Notes under the pieces: model-generated
Databases searched by the model: none
Seen by the model: only the letters and a program-made list of their open reading frames with translations
Told to the model about the DNA's origin: nothing
Made by a program: the position numbers and the translations under genes
NCBI RefSeq assembly: GCF_001866645.1
Contig: NZ_MLYP01000059.1
Span: forward strand, 39,289 to 103,288
Origin: Streptomyces colonosanans
GTDB taxonomy: Bacteria; Actinomycetota; Actinomycetes; Streptomycetales; Streptomycetaceae
Direction: 5' to 3'
Length of the DNA: 64,000 nucleotides
Shown here: piece after piece, positions 36,969 to 44,981 of the stretch
Position numbering within the stretch: the first letter of the stretch is position 1
Layout: every line of letters begins with the position of its first letter

Positions 36969-38294
36969 TCACTGGTCCAGGTTGTTGTCGATGGTCTTGG
37001 TGGCCGTCTTCCACGCCTGCTCGGGCGACTTGCCCTTCGTCACGAGGAAGACGCCGTTGTCGGTCAGACCCTGCTGGATGATCTGGTCCTTCGGGCCGAT
37101 GACCTGGACCGGGCTGGACTTGGCGGCCTCGGCGAAGATCGTGCCGATCGGGGCGTCACCGGTCATGTCGTTCTTCGCGCCGGTGACTTCGGTCGAGTTG
37201 TACGCGGCCTGCGCGCTCGGGAAGCTGCCCTGGATGCCGAACAGCTTCGCCTGCTGGGCGGGCGCGGTCAGCCAGGCGGCCAGCGCCGCGGCCTCCTTCA
37301 CCTGCTTGCCGGCCTTCGGCACGGTCAGGAAGGAGCCGCCCCAGTTGCCCGACTTGGGCGCGACGGCCACGTCCCACTTGCCCTTGGCGTCCGCCTTCGA
37401 CTTCCCCTTGATGTAGCCGAGCATCCACGGCGGGCAGGCCATCGCGGCGAACTTCACGTTGGCGATCGTCTGGTCCCAGGCCGGCTGGAACTGGGTCTGT
37501 GCGCCGAGCAGTCCCTCCTGGGCGGCCTGCGCGGTCAGGTCGAAGGCGTTCTTGACGGCGGGGTTCGTCCTGTAGACGACCTTGCCGGAGGAGTCGTAGA
37601 ACTTCTCCTTCTCACTGCTGAGGATCGCGTTCAGCAGACCGCCGGGGGAGTCCATGAAGGTGGTGCCCTTCGGCGCCTTCTTCTTGTATGTCTCGCCGAC
37701 GCCGACGAACTTGCTCCAGTCACCGGCCCACAGCTTGCCCACCTGCTCACGGTCGGTGGGCAGACCCGCCTGCTGGAAGAGGTCCTTGCGGTAGCAGATG
37801 GCCATCGGACCGACGTCGGTGCCGAGGCCGATCGTCTGCCCGTCCGTGGTGGTGGCCTGCTGCCACTTCCAGTCCAGGAAGTCGCCCTTGTCGACGCCCG
37901 AAACCTTGGAGAGGTCCTCGAGTTTGGCCGCCTGGGTGGAGACCACCTCGGCGATGTTGCCGACCTCGACACCCTGGATGTCCTGCAGGCCGCTGCCGGT
38001 GGTCAGGTGGTTGACGAGCGCCGGGTAGTAGTTCTCGTTCCGCTCGGTGACATTCTCGGCGATCTTGATGTCGGGGTGGAGCTTCTCGTACTCCGCGTAG
38101 AGTCCGGCCTCCTTGAAGCCGAAGGTGCCGAAGAGGCCAAGGGTGATCGTGGTCTTGCCCTTGCCGCCTCCGGAATCGCCGCTGCTGCCGCCACTCCCGC
38201 CGCTGTCGTCGGCACAGCCGGTCAGCAGACCGGCGCCGAGCACGGCGACGGCCGCGAAGGCCGGCGCTCTGTGGGCCAAGCGGGTACGTCGCAT
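36969..38294 (-). CDS. cebE: Cellobiose/cellotriose-binding lipoprotein CebE
   Basis: Extracellular solute-binding protein (family 1) of 441 residues. Leader MRRTRLAHRAPAFAAVAVLG and lipobox LLTGC (Cys about 27), then a Gly/Ser-rich tether (DDSGGSGGSSGDSGGGKGK). The mature part matches cello-oligosaccharide receptors (GTDVGPMAICYRKDLFQQAG). ATG 38294 follows GGAGGAC. Directly repressed through the perfect CebR box 117 bp upstream. Confidence 0.95.
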   Translation of the reverse strand: MRRTRLAHRAPAFAAVAVLGAGLLTGCADDSGGSGGSSGDSGGGKGKTTITLGLFGTFGFKEAGLYAEYEKLHPDIKIAENVTERNENYYPALVNHLTTGSGLQDIQGVEVGNIAEVVSTQAAKLEDLSKVSGVDKGDFLDWKWQQATTTDGQTIGLGTDVGPMAICYRKDLFQQAGLPTDREQVGKLWAGDWSKFVGVGETYKKKAPKGTTFMDSPGGLLNAILSSEKEKFYDSSGKVVYRTNPAVKNAFDLTAQAAQEGLLGAQTQFQPAWDQTIANVKFAAMACPPWMLGYIKGKSKADAKGKWDVAVAPKSGNWGGSFLTVPKAGKQVKEAAALAAWLTAPAQQAKLFGIQGSFPSAQAAYNSTEVTGAKNDMTGDAPIGTIFAEAAKSSPVQVIGPKDQIIQQGLTDNGVFLVTKGKSPEQAWKTATKTIDNNLDQ

Positions 38295-38676
38295 GTCGTC
38301 CTCCTGTCGCCCTGACGTGCCGACCCCCCGGCCAACTTCTGTGCTGGGCCCGTGTGTTCTTGCTGCGGCTCGGGCGGGGAACGTGCGGGATGTGTATGGG
38401 GAAGGTACTGTGGGAGCGCTCCCATGGATGATGTGTTGAAGGGTCGTTGGTCCCGGCGAGGGTGTCAAGGGAGCGGACGGAGTGAACTGCCTCCAGTTAT
38501 CCACCTGTTGACTGATCTGGCGGGATGGCCGCCGAAGGGGAGACGGTGTCCGGGAGGGCTCGTGCCGGCCGCGAAGCCGTTCGCCCGGCCCGGTGGTCGC
38601 GGCCGGGGTGGGGACTTTGACGCGGCTGTTAGATTCCAGGTCAGGCGCGGAGCGCATGGGGTGACGGGAGGCGGCG
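38295..38676. other. cebE-cebR divergent regulatory region
   Basis: 382 bp with no gene. Its main content is the perfect CebR palindrome at 38411-38424. An untranslated leader of about 100 nt for cebE is implied. I see no other clear element for cebR. Confidence 0.6.
38411..38424. promoter_or_regulatory. Perfect CebR operator
   Basis: TGGGAGCGCTCCCA is the exact 14-bp CebR palindrome known from Streptomyces cellobiose operons. It lies between cebR and cebE and should control cebEFG. Confidence 0.95.
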
Positions 38677-39732
38677 ATGGCAGGCCACGGAGCGCGGGGC
38701 CGGAGCGGCCGGCGGCCGACCCTGGAGGAGGTCGCCGCCCGGGCCGGTGTGGGCCGCGGCACCGTCTCCCGGGTGATCAACGGTTCCCCCCGGGTCAGCG
38801 ACGCGACCCGCGCGGCCGTCGAGGCGGCGGTCGCGGAGCTGGGTTATGTGCCAAACACGGCGGCCCGGGCACTGGCCGCCAACCGTACGGACGCGATCGC
38901 CCTCGTCGTCCCCGAGCCGGAGACCCGCTTCTTCGCGGAGCCGTACTTCTCGGACATGCTGCGCGGCGTGGGCGCGGAACTGGCGGAGACGGAGATGCAG
39001 CTGCTGCTGATCTTCGCGGGCAGCGACCGTGAGCGTCGCAGGCTGGCGCAGTATCTGGCGGCGCACCGGGTGGACGGCGTCCTGCTGGTCTCGGTGCACG
39101 CGGGCGACCCGCTGCCGGACCTCCTCGCCCAGTTGGAGATCCCGGCGGTGATCAGCGGCCCGCGCTCGGAGGACGAGACGCTGCCGTCGGTGGACTCGGA
39201 CAACCACGGCGGCGGCCGCTCGGCGGTCGAGCACCTGATCGCCCGCGGCCGTACGCGCATCGTCACGATCACGGGCCGCCTGGACGTGTACGGCGCCCAG
39301 CGGCGCGCCGAGGGGTACCGGGCCGCCCTGCGGGACGCGGGCCGGGAGGTGGACGAGGCCCTGATCGCCCCCGGTGACTTCACGGAGGAGGGCGGCCACC
39401 GGGCGATGACGCACCTGCTGGCCCACTGCCCCGACCTGGACGCGGTGTTCGCGGAGTCGGACGTGATGGCGGCGGGCGCGCGCCAGGCGCTGCGCGAGGC
39501 GGGCCGTCGCATACCCGACGACGTGGCGCTGGTCGGGTACGACGACTCGGTGATCGCCCGTCACATGGACCCACCGCTCACGAGCGTGCGCCAGCCCATC
39601 GAGGGGATGGGCCGCGCGATGATCGACCTGCTGCTGCACGAGATCGCGGACGACCGCCCCGCGGCATCACGGGCACTGGACCGCCGCCAGGTGGTCCTGC
39701 CTACGGAACTGGTGGTGCGGGACTCTTCCTGA
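38677..39732 (+). CDS. cebR: LacI-family repressor CebR
   Basis: 351-residue regulator. The LacI helix-turn-helix is TLEEVAARAGVGRGTVSRVI with hinge VPNTAARALA, followed by a periplasmic-binding-protein-like effector domain (ALVVPEPETRFF to QPIEGMGRAMIDLLL). Represses cebEFG and bglC; cello-oligosaccharides are the expected inducers. ATG 38677 follows GGGAGG. Confidence 0.95.
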   Translation: MAGHGARGRSGRRPTLEEVAARAGVGRGTVSRVINGSPRVSDATRAAVEAAVAELGYVPNTAARALAANRTDAIALVVPEPETRFFAEPYFSDMLRGVGAELAETEMQLLLIFAGSDRERRRLAQYLAAHRVDGVLLVSVHAGDPLPDLLAQLEIPAVISGPRSEDETLPSVDSDNHGGGRSAVEHLIARGRTRIVTITGRLDVYGAQRRAEGYRAALRDAGREVDEALIAPGDFTEEGGHRAMTHLLAHCPDLDAVFAESDVMAAGARQALREAGRRIPDDVALVGYDDSVIARHMDPPLTSVRQPIEGMGRAMIDLLLHEIADDRPAASRALDRRQVVLPTELVVRDSS

Positions 39733-40163
39733 GAGCGGCCGGCTCCGGAAACGTTCGCCGTTGCGGAGGCAGTGCGGGCAGTGCGGTGCCAGACGCTCCA
39801 TCAATCCCATGGCCGGCGCAACGGCGCCTTCCGGCGCCGGACATGATCTGACCACGGCAGCCGGCGAAGACCCCTGTCAGCCTCCGGGTGAAGCTGACAG
39901 GCAGGCCTGCCCGGGGCGAGGAACCTTCCCGCATCACAACGTCGCCACCACGCTGCGCCGTGCGCTCAGCTGGGCCGTTCGGCGGGCGTCACATCAACGG
40001 GGGTGGTGTACCGGCTGGGGTGTGACCCATCCGGGCTGCCTGCCGACGGCACTGACGCACGGCTCCGTCCAGCCGACCGGATGTGCGAACTTCCGTACGA
40101 ACACGGAAAGTTGGATCTAGGTTGGCCCCGAGACCTACTCGTTCGACTGAGGAGAGCCTGCTC
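39733..40163. other. Spacer between cebR and the first DUF574 gene
   Basis: 431 bp, no gene with coding bias. An 8-bp stem CCTGTCAG/CTGACAGG (39873-39901) may end cebR transcription. The last 100 bp are related to the region upstream of the second DUF574 gene (shared TGCGAACT and TTGGATCTAG), so the promoter was duplicated with the gene. Confidence 0.55.
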
Positions 40164-40982
40164 ATGACCGACCACGCGCCCGTGTCCGGACCGGTGGAGA
40201 GCCGGGAGATCGACGCCTCGGTGCCGCACTCGGCCCGGATCTGGAACTACTGGCTGGGCGGCAAGGACAACTATCCGGTCGACGAGGAGGCCGGTGACGC
40301 CTATGCCGCCGTCTTCCCCGGCATCGTCACCATCGCCCGCGGCAGCCGCGCCTTCCTCGGGCGCACCATCCGGTACCTCGCCGCCGATGCGGGTATCCGG
40401 CAGTTCCTGGACGTGGGGACCGGTCTGCCGACGGTGGACAACACGCACGAGGTCGCTCAGCGTCTGGCCCCCGAGTCCCGGATCGTCTACGTCGACAACG
40501 ACCCGATGATCCTCGCGCACGCCCGCGCCCTGCTCACCTCCGCCCCTGAGGGTGCGACCGCGTATGTGGACGCGGATCTGTACGACCCGGAGCGCATCCT
40601 CGCGGCCGCCGCCGAGACGCTCGACCTGACCCGGCCCACGGCGCTGATCCTCAGCGGCATCCTCGGGCATGTCGCCGACTACGACGAGGCGCGCTCCATC
40701 GTCCGCCGGCTGCTGGACGGTCTGCCCTCCGGCAGCTACCTGTCCTTGAACGACGGCTCTCTCGGCTTCGACCCGGAGTACGAACGGGCCCAGGAGGGCT
40801 ACAACAAGAGCGGCGCGGTCCCGTACATCCTGCGCCCCGTCGAGCAGATCGCGGGCTACTTCGACGGCCTGGAGCTGGTGGAGCCGGGAATCGTGACCCT
40901 TCCCCGGTGGCGGCCGGACGGCAGCGGGGACGGGGAACCGGCGGTGCTCGGCGAGCACGGCGGACTCGGCCGCAAGCCTTGA
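40164..40982 (+). CDS. DUF574-family SAM-dependent methyltransferase, copy 1
   Basis: 272-residue protein of the Methyltransf_19/DUF574 family, which is strongly expanded in Streptomyces and of unknown substrate. Family hallmarks: SARIWNYWLGGKDNYPVDEE near residue 20-40, SAM motif I FLDVGTGLPTVDN, acidic loop VYVDNDPMILAHARALL, and C-terminal RPVEQIAGYFDGLELVEPG. ATG follows GAGGAG. About 92% identical to copy 2 (roughly 22 differences). Its 3' hairpin and tRNA-His stub mark it as part of a segmental duplication. Confidence 0.9.
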   Translation: MTDHAPVSGPVESREIDASVPHSARIWNYWLGGKDNYPVDEEAGDAYAAVFPGIVTIARGSRAFLGRTIRYLAADAGIRQFLDVGTGLPTVDNTHEVAQRLAPESRIVYVDNDPMILAHARALLTSAPEGATAYVDADLYDPERILAAAAETLDLTRPTALILSGILGHVADYDEARSIVRRLLDGLPSGSYLSLNDGSLGFDPEYERAQEGYNKSGAVPYILRPVEQIAGYFDGLELVEPGIVTLPRWRPDGSGDGEPAVLGEHGGLGRKP

Positions 40983-40987
40983 GAAGA

Positions 40988-41030
40988 CGACCGGCCGGTC
41001 ACCTGTACGTCACAGGTCACCGGCCGGTCG
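40988..41030. terminator. Terminator behind DUF574 copy 1
   Basis: 19-bp stem with one mismatch (arms 40988-41006 and 41012-41030, core CCGGCCGG) and a 5-nt loop. Sequence-related to the hairpin behind copy 2. Confidence 0.85.
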
Positions 41031-41035
41031 TGAAG

Positions 41036-41056
41036 GGTGAGTGACGGGACTCGAAC
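41036..41056 (-). pseudogene. tRNA-His 3' fragment
   Basis: 21 bases match the 3' end of the intact tRNA-His at 42160-42232 with a single mismatch: discriminator, acceptor 3' strand, T-stem 3' strand and T-loop. Homology stops at the T-loop. Only the 3' end is present, which is typical of att-site scars or of the border of a duplication. Confidence 0.8.
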
Positions 41057-41287
41057 TCGATCCTTCAAGTTCACGTCCTCGCCGAGGTGAACGTGACGCG
41101 CAGGCCGACCAGGGCGACGAAAGCGACGACGAGTGCAGCGATCAACGCGCAGCCGATCTGCCGTCAGGGCCAGGTGCGTCACCCAGCTCGACCGGCGGAT
41201 CTGGGGGTGCGAACTGCCTTACGTGCAGGGTGGGTTGGATCTAGTTTGACTTTGATACCCACTCGCCCTGCTGAGGAGAGCCTGCTC
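41057..41287. other. Junction sequence between the tRNA-His stub and DUF574 copy 2
   Basis: 231 bp not found elsewhere in the window except for its last 80-100 bp, shared with the promoter of copy 1. On the minus strand 41071-41160 encodes one clean membrane segment (ALIAALVVAFVALVGL) followed by a stop, with stops upstream and no start: perhaps the 3' end of a lost gene. Confidence 0.45.
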
Positions 41288-42106
41288 ATGACCGACCACG
41301 CGCCCGTGTCCGGACCGGTGGGGAGCCGGGAGATCGACGCCTCGGTGCCGCACTCGGCCCGGATCTGGAACTACTGGCTGGGCGGCAAGGACAACCATCC
41401 GGTCGACGAGGAGGCCGGTGACGCCTATGCCGCCGTCTTCCCCGGCATCGTCACCATCGCCCGCGGCAGCCGCGCCTTCCTCGGGCGCGCCATCCGGTAT
41501 CTGGTCACGGAGGCGGGTATCCGGCAGTTCCTGGACGTGGGGACCGGTCTGCCGACGGTGGACAACACCCATGAGGTCGCTCAGCGTCTGGCCCCCGAGT
41601 CCCGGATCGTCTACGTCGACAACGACCCGATGATCCTCGCGCACGCCCGCGCCCTGCTCACCTCCACCCCTCAAGGGGTGACCACATACGTGGACGCGGA
41701 TCTGTACGACCCGGAGCGCATCCTCGCGGCCGCCGCCGAGACGCTCGACCTGACCCGGCCCACGGCGCTGATCCTCAGCGGCATCCTCGGGCATGTCGCC
41801 GACTACGACGAGGCGCGCTCCATCGTCCGCCGGCTGCTGGACGGTCTGCCCGCCGGCAGCCACCTCTGCCACTGCGACGGCTCTCTCGGCTTCGACCCGG
41901 AGTACGAACGGGCCCAGGAGGGCTACAACAAGAGCGGCGCGGTCCCGTACATCCTGCGCCCCGTCGAGCAGATCGCGGGCTACTTCGACGGCCTGGAACT
42001 GGTGGAGCCCGGCGTCGTGTCCGTGCCCCTGTGGCGGCCGGACGGCGGTGGCGAAGGGGAACCGGCGGTGATCGGCGAGCACGGCGGACTCGGCCGCAAG
42101 CCCTGA
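41288..42106 (+). CDS. DUF574-family SAM-dependent methyltransferase, copy 2
   Basis: 272 residues, same length as copy 1. SAM motif FLDVGTGLPTVDN and the VDNDPMI loop are unchanged. Differences cluster in four places, notably YLSLND to HLCHCD ahead of GSLGFDPEYERAQ, which introduces two cysteines. Upstream GAGGAG and start context are copied exactly. It precedes a strong hairpin and the intact tRNA-His. Both copies look functional. Confidence 0.9.
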   Translation: MTDHAPVSGPVGSREIDASVPHSARIWNYWLGGKDNHPVDEEAGDAYAAVFPGIVTIARGSRAFLGRAIRYLVTEAGIRQFLDVGTGLPTVDNTHEVAQRLAPESRIVYVDNDPMILAHARALLTSTPQGVTTYVDADLYDPERILAAAAETLDLTRPTALILSGILGHVADYDEARSIVRRLLDGLPAGSHLCHCDGSLGFDPEYERAQEGYNKSGAVPYILRPVEQIAGYFDGLELVEPGVVSVPLWRPDGGGEGEPAVIGEHGGLGRKP

Positions 42107-42113
42107 AACGCAG

Positions 42114-42152
42114 ATCAGCCGGTGACCCGTTCTGTACGGGTCACCGGCTGAT
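42114..42152. terminator. Hairpin shared by DUF574 copy 2 and tRNA-His
   Basis: Perfect 17-bp stem (42114-42130 with 42136-42152) and a 5-nt loop between the convergent methyltransferase gene and tRNA-His. It can terminate both. Confidence 0.88.
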
Positions 42153-42159
42153 TACTCAG

Positions 42160-42232
42160 GGTGAGTGACGGGACTTGAACCCGCGACATCCTGGACCACA
42201 ACCAGGTGCTCTGCCAGCTGAGCTACACCCAC
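42160..42232 (-). tRNA. tRNA-His (GUG)
   Basis: Minus-strand cloverleaf: acceptor GTGGGTG/CACTCAC, D-arm GCTC/GAGC, anticodon stem CCTGG/CCAGG with loop TTGTGGT (anticodon GTG), T-arm GCGGG-TTCAAGT-CCCGT. The discriminator C and the extra 5' G at 42233 are the His identity pair. Confidence 0.97.
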
Positions 42233-42367
42233 CATGCCCGGTGCTTCTGGATTGGTTTCCCGCACCGGCCGAGAAAAAGTGTACAGGGTCCGAAGGGGTG
42301 CTCGCGCCAACGTTTCCCCGGGGCCCTTTCGGGCCCCGTCAGGGCCGCTACCGAACATTTGCCCAGT

Positions 42368-42627
42368 GCTCCACCCTTCAGGGTGGAGGTGAAGGGCATC
42401 CGGTCCCTTGCGGCCCGGAGGGCCGCAGCGGCATGGCTACGATTGCGTCATCCGATGACGGAGTTGTCGGATCTACCGCCGGACGGGCGGAAAGTGACGC
42501 CTGTGGAGGCCCCTGTAAGACCGATCTCCCCGGAGAGCGGCAAGGGCCGGTGAAGCAGGAACCCGAGGTGGCACCGCGTAGCGGTGCGGACCGCAATCTC
42601 CTGCCCTCGGGCAGGAGAGGACGTCAA
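42368..42627 (+). mobile_element. Decayed IS200/IS605-type element (TnpB 3' remnant and right end)
   Basis: A right end of the TnpB/IS1341 kind is recognisable: GTGACGCCTGTGGAGGC, GTAAGACC, GTGAAGCAGGAACCC, a terminal hairpin CTCCTGCCC-TCGG-GCAGGAG and the terminal GACGTCAA. One plus frame also keeps a TnpB-like C-terminus (DACGGPCKT ... VKQEPEVAPRSG). The RuvC core and zinc finger are missing. A second small hairpin, CCACCCTTCAGGGTGG, near 42370 may be the other end of a deletion derivative. The end touches the last codons of orn. Confidence 0.7.
42480..42627 (+). ncRNA. Probable omega-RNA-like scaffold of the TnpB remnant
   Basis: The 3' part of tnpB and right end normally form the guide (omega) RNA of TnpB. 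The conserved blocks listed for the element and the hairpins CACCGCG-TAG-CGGTG and CTGCCC-TCGG-GCAG are present in order. Whether it is still transcribed is unknown. Guide sequence would begin at 42628, inside orn. Confidence 0.5.
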
Positions 42628-43226
42628 TGCGTGCGCATCACGTGCTTGGCCGCGATGGCGCGCGCCGTGTCCGAGTCGGGGCCCGGCGGGGGCACGAAGA
42701 TCGCCTCACGGTAGTACCGCAACTCCGCGATCGACTCGCGGATGTCGGCCAGCGCCCGGTGGTTGCCGTTCTTCTCGGGACTGTTGTAGTACGCCCGCGG
42801 ATACCAGCGCCGGGCCAGCTCCTTGATGGAGCTGACGTCCACGATCCGGTAGTGGAGATAGTCCTCCAGCGTCGGCATGTCGCGGGAGAGGAAGCCGCGG
42901 TCCGTGCCGACGGAGTTGCCGCACAGCGGGGCCTTGTCCGGTTCCTTGACGTGCTCCCGTACGTACGCGAGGACCTGCTCCTCGGCGTCGGCGAGCGTCG
43001 TGCCGGTCGCCAGTTCGTCGAGCAGCCCCGAGGCGGTGTGCATCTGACGCACCACCTCCGGCATCGTCTCCAGTGCCGCGGCCGGCGGCCGGATCACGAT
43101 GTCCACCCCTTCGCCGAGTACGTTCAGCTCGGAGTCGGTGACCAGCGCGGCCACCTCGATGAGCGCGTCGTCGGACAGCGAGAGTCCGGTCATCTCGCAG
43201 TCGATCCACACCATGCGATCGTTCAT
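42624..43226 (-). CDS. orn: Oligoribonuclease
   Basis: DEDDh 3'-5' exoribonuclease of 200 residues that degrades 2-5-nt RNAs and the c-di-GMP breakdown product pGpG; it is the step after EAL phosphodiesterases such as CdgA. Catalytic residues: Asp9 and Glu11 (WIDCEMTG), Asp109, His156 and Asp161 (HRALADIRESI). Lies behind adpA as in S. coelicolor, where the gene affects growth and development. The last residues (HVMRTH) and the TGA overlap the terminal TCAA of the IS605 remnant, so the native C-terminus may have been replaced. Confidence 0.95.
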   Translation of the reverse strand: MNDRMVWIDCEMTGLSLSDDALIEVAALVTDSELNVLGEGVDIVIRPPAAALETMPEVVRQMHTASGLLDELATGTTLADAEEQVLAYVREHVKEPDKAPLCGNSVGTDRGFLSRDMPTLEDYLHYRIVDVSSIKELARRWYPRAYYNSPEKNGNHRALADIRESIAELRYYREAIFVPPPGPDSDTARAIAAKHVMRTH

Positions 43227-43301
43227 GTGTCCCACCTTATGGCCCACCGGGTCCGGGCGGACCGCCCCTGCATGTGGGGAACGTCGCTGCCGGCACACCG
43301 A

Positions 43302-43348
43302 AGGGGCGGGACCTGCGTGGTACGTACCACGTCGTGGATCCCGCCCCT
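43302..43348. terminator. Palindromic terminator between adpA and orn
   Basis: Outer arms AGGGGCGGGA/TCCCGCCCCT enclose the inner palindrome CGTGGTACGTACCACG. The nested structure is long and stable and separates adpA from orn transcription. Confidence 0.7.
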
Positions 43349-43367
43349 CCATGCCGGTACGGCGGTG

Positions 43368-44603
43368 CTACGGCGCGCTGCGCTGTCCGGGCAGGCTCGG
43401 GCGGCCCGTCGCGTACAGCTCCGACACGTGCTTGCCCGGGTGGTCCGTGGACACGGACGCCGTGGGGCCGAGTGCGCTCGCGGCCGCCGTGCGGCGGGAC
43501 TGCAAGGGGACCGAGGTGGCCTCCGACGCGACCGGCGGCGCCGGTGAGCCTGCCGGACCGTCCGCCTCGCTCGGCCGCTCTCCCTGCGGGCGGCGTGCCC
43601 GGTACGCGGCCCGGTAGGCGGCCGGCGAGGAACCGAGCTGGCGCCGGAAGTGCCCGCGCAGCGCGACCGGGGAGCGGAAGCCGCAGCGTCCGGCGACCTC
43701 GTCGACCGAGTACTCGGAGGTCTCCAGGAGCCGCTGCGCCTGCAGCACCCGCTGGGTGATCAGCCACTGCAGCGGGGCGCTGCCGGTGAGCGAACGGAAG
43801 CGGCGGTCGAAGGTCCGCCTGCTCATGTACGCGCGCGCGGCGAGCGTCTCCACATCGAACTGTTCGTGGAGGTGCTCCAGCGCCCAGGCGACGACCTCCG
43901 CGAGCGGGTCGGCGCCGATCTCCTCGGGTAAAGACCGGTCGAGGTAGCGCTCCTGACCGCCGCTGCGGCGCGGCGGGACCACCAGGCGGCGGGCGAGTGC
44001 GCCGGCCGCCTCGCTGCCGTGGTCCATGCGCACGATGTGGAGGCAGAGGTCGATACCGGCCGCCGTGCCGGCCGACGTGAGGACGTCTCCGTCGTCCACG
44101 AACAGTTCGCGCGGATCGACGTGCACCGACGGATAGCGCTTGGCCAGCGTCGGCGCGTACATCCAGTGGGTGGTGGCCGGCCGGCCGTCCAGCAGTCCGG
44201 CGGCGGCCAGTACGAAGGCGCCGGTGCACAGCCCGACGATGCGGGCGCCCTCCTCGTGCGCGCGGCGCAGTGCGTCGAGTGCCTCCTCCGGCGGCGGCGA
44301 GGTGATCGACCTCCAGGCCGGCACGACGACCGTGCCCGCCCGCGAGATCGCCTCCAGCCCGTGCGGCGCGGTGAGCTCCAGGCCCCCTGTGGTCCGCAGC
44401 GGGCCTTCCTCACCCGCGGCCACCAGCAGCCGGTAGCGCGGTACTCCGGCGTCCTGGCGGTCGATCCCGAACACCGACAGAGGTATGGAACTCTCGAAAA
44501 TGGGGCCGCCGCTGAACAGCAGCACCGCGACGATCTCCTTGCGGCGTCGCCCGGACAGCTTCCGGGCCGCGGTATCCGGCGCGGCAGTGGAGTCGTGGCT
44601 CAT
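43368..44603 (-). CDS. adpA: AdpA (BldH) master developmental regulator, TTA-containing
   Basis: 411-residue AraC-family activator of aerial growth and secondary metabolism. N-terminal DJ-1/PfpI-like domain (about 25-200, including VGLCTGAFVLAAAGLLDG) mediates dimerisation; the C-terminal double helix-turn-helix holds FDVETLAARAYMSRRTFDRRF and VDEVAGRCGFRSPVALRGHF. Leu225 in DRSLPEE is encoded by TTA (43929-43931), the rare bldA-dependent codon found at this point in streptomycete adpA. Disordered C-terminus. Transcribed toward orn. Confidence 0.97.
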   Translation of the reverse strand: MSHDSTAAPDTAARKLSGRRRKEIVAVLLFSGGPIFESSIPLSVFGIDRQDAGVPRYRLLVAAGEEGPLRTTGGLELTAPHGLEAISRAGTVVVPAWRSITSPPPEEALDALRRAHEEGARIVGLCTGAFVLAAAGLLDGRPATTHWMYAPTLAKRYPSVHVDPRELFVDDGDVLTSAGTAAGIDLCLHIVRMDHGSEAAGALARRLVVPPRRSGGQERYLDRSLPEEIGADPLAEVVAWALEHLHEQFDVETLAARAYMSRRTFDRRFRSLTGSAPLQWLITQRVLQAQRLLETSEYSVDEVAGRCGFRSPVALRGHFRRQLGSSPAAYRAAYRARRPQGERPSEADGPAGSPAPPVASEATSVPLQSRRTAAASALGPTASVSTDHPGKHVSELYATGRPSLPGQRSAP

Positions 44604-44981
44604 CCTGCTAAGCCCCCCTCGGTGGTCGCGGCTCCTCGGTTGTGTCGCTCCTGCACGTTTCCCCTCGGTCCTGCACGAGTCCCCCGCCGTAAGACAGTCA
44701 TGATCGAATCTACTGTGTCCCGTGGTGCCGGCGTGGCCAGTTCACGAGCCGACACATTGTCGACATGGCAACTTGGCGTGAAGCATTCGATCACGAAGCG
44801 TCGCACTCGCGGGCCGTGCAGGGAAGTGCGCCTCGCCCCGGTGGCCAATCCCCGTAGGGTGTGCGCGCCCTTCGGGACCCTTTCGGTGCAGGTCGAACGG
44901 GGGGTGGGGGGCCGTCCGACCCCGGAATGTGCGGGGGTGAGAACTTGGCTGAAAAGAAGCGGGGGCGTGCGCGGAAACCGG
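44604..44981. other. adpA upstream region
   Basis: 378 bp without a gene, consistent with the long regulated leader known for adpA. Apart from the AdpA-type site at 44734-44743 I see no box I can name with confidence; AT-rich sequence at 44700-44800 likely holds the promoter. Confidence 0.6.
44734..44743 (+). promoter_or_regulatory. AdpA-type binding site upstream of adpA
   Basis: TGGCCAGTTC matches the AdpA consensus TGGCSNGWWY at every position, about 131 bp upstream of the adpA start. It fits known autoregulation. A 10-nt degenerate match can also occur by chance. Confidence 0.5.

Noticed and set aside
40856..41182. 108-codon minus-strand ORF between the methyltransferase copies
   Set aside because: It spans a terminator, the tRNA-His stub and antisense coding sequence; composition is non-coding.
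42175..42714. 179-codon plus-strand ORF across tRNA-His and the orn end
   Set aside because: Only its last third resembles a TnpB C-terminus; the rest is antisense tRNA and spacer, so it is not an intact gene.
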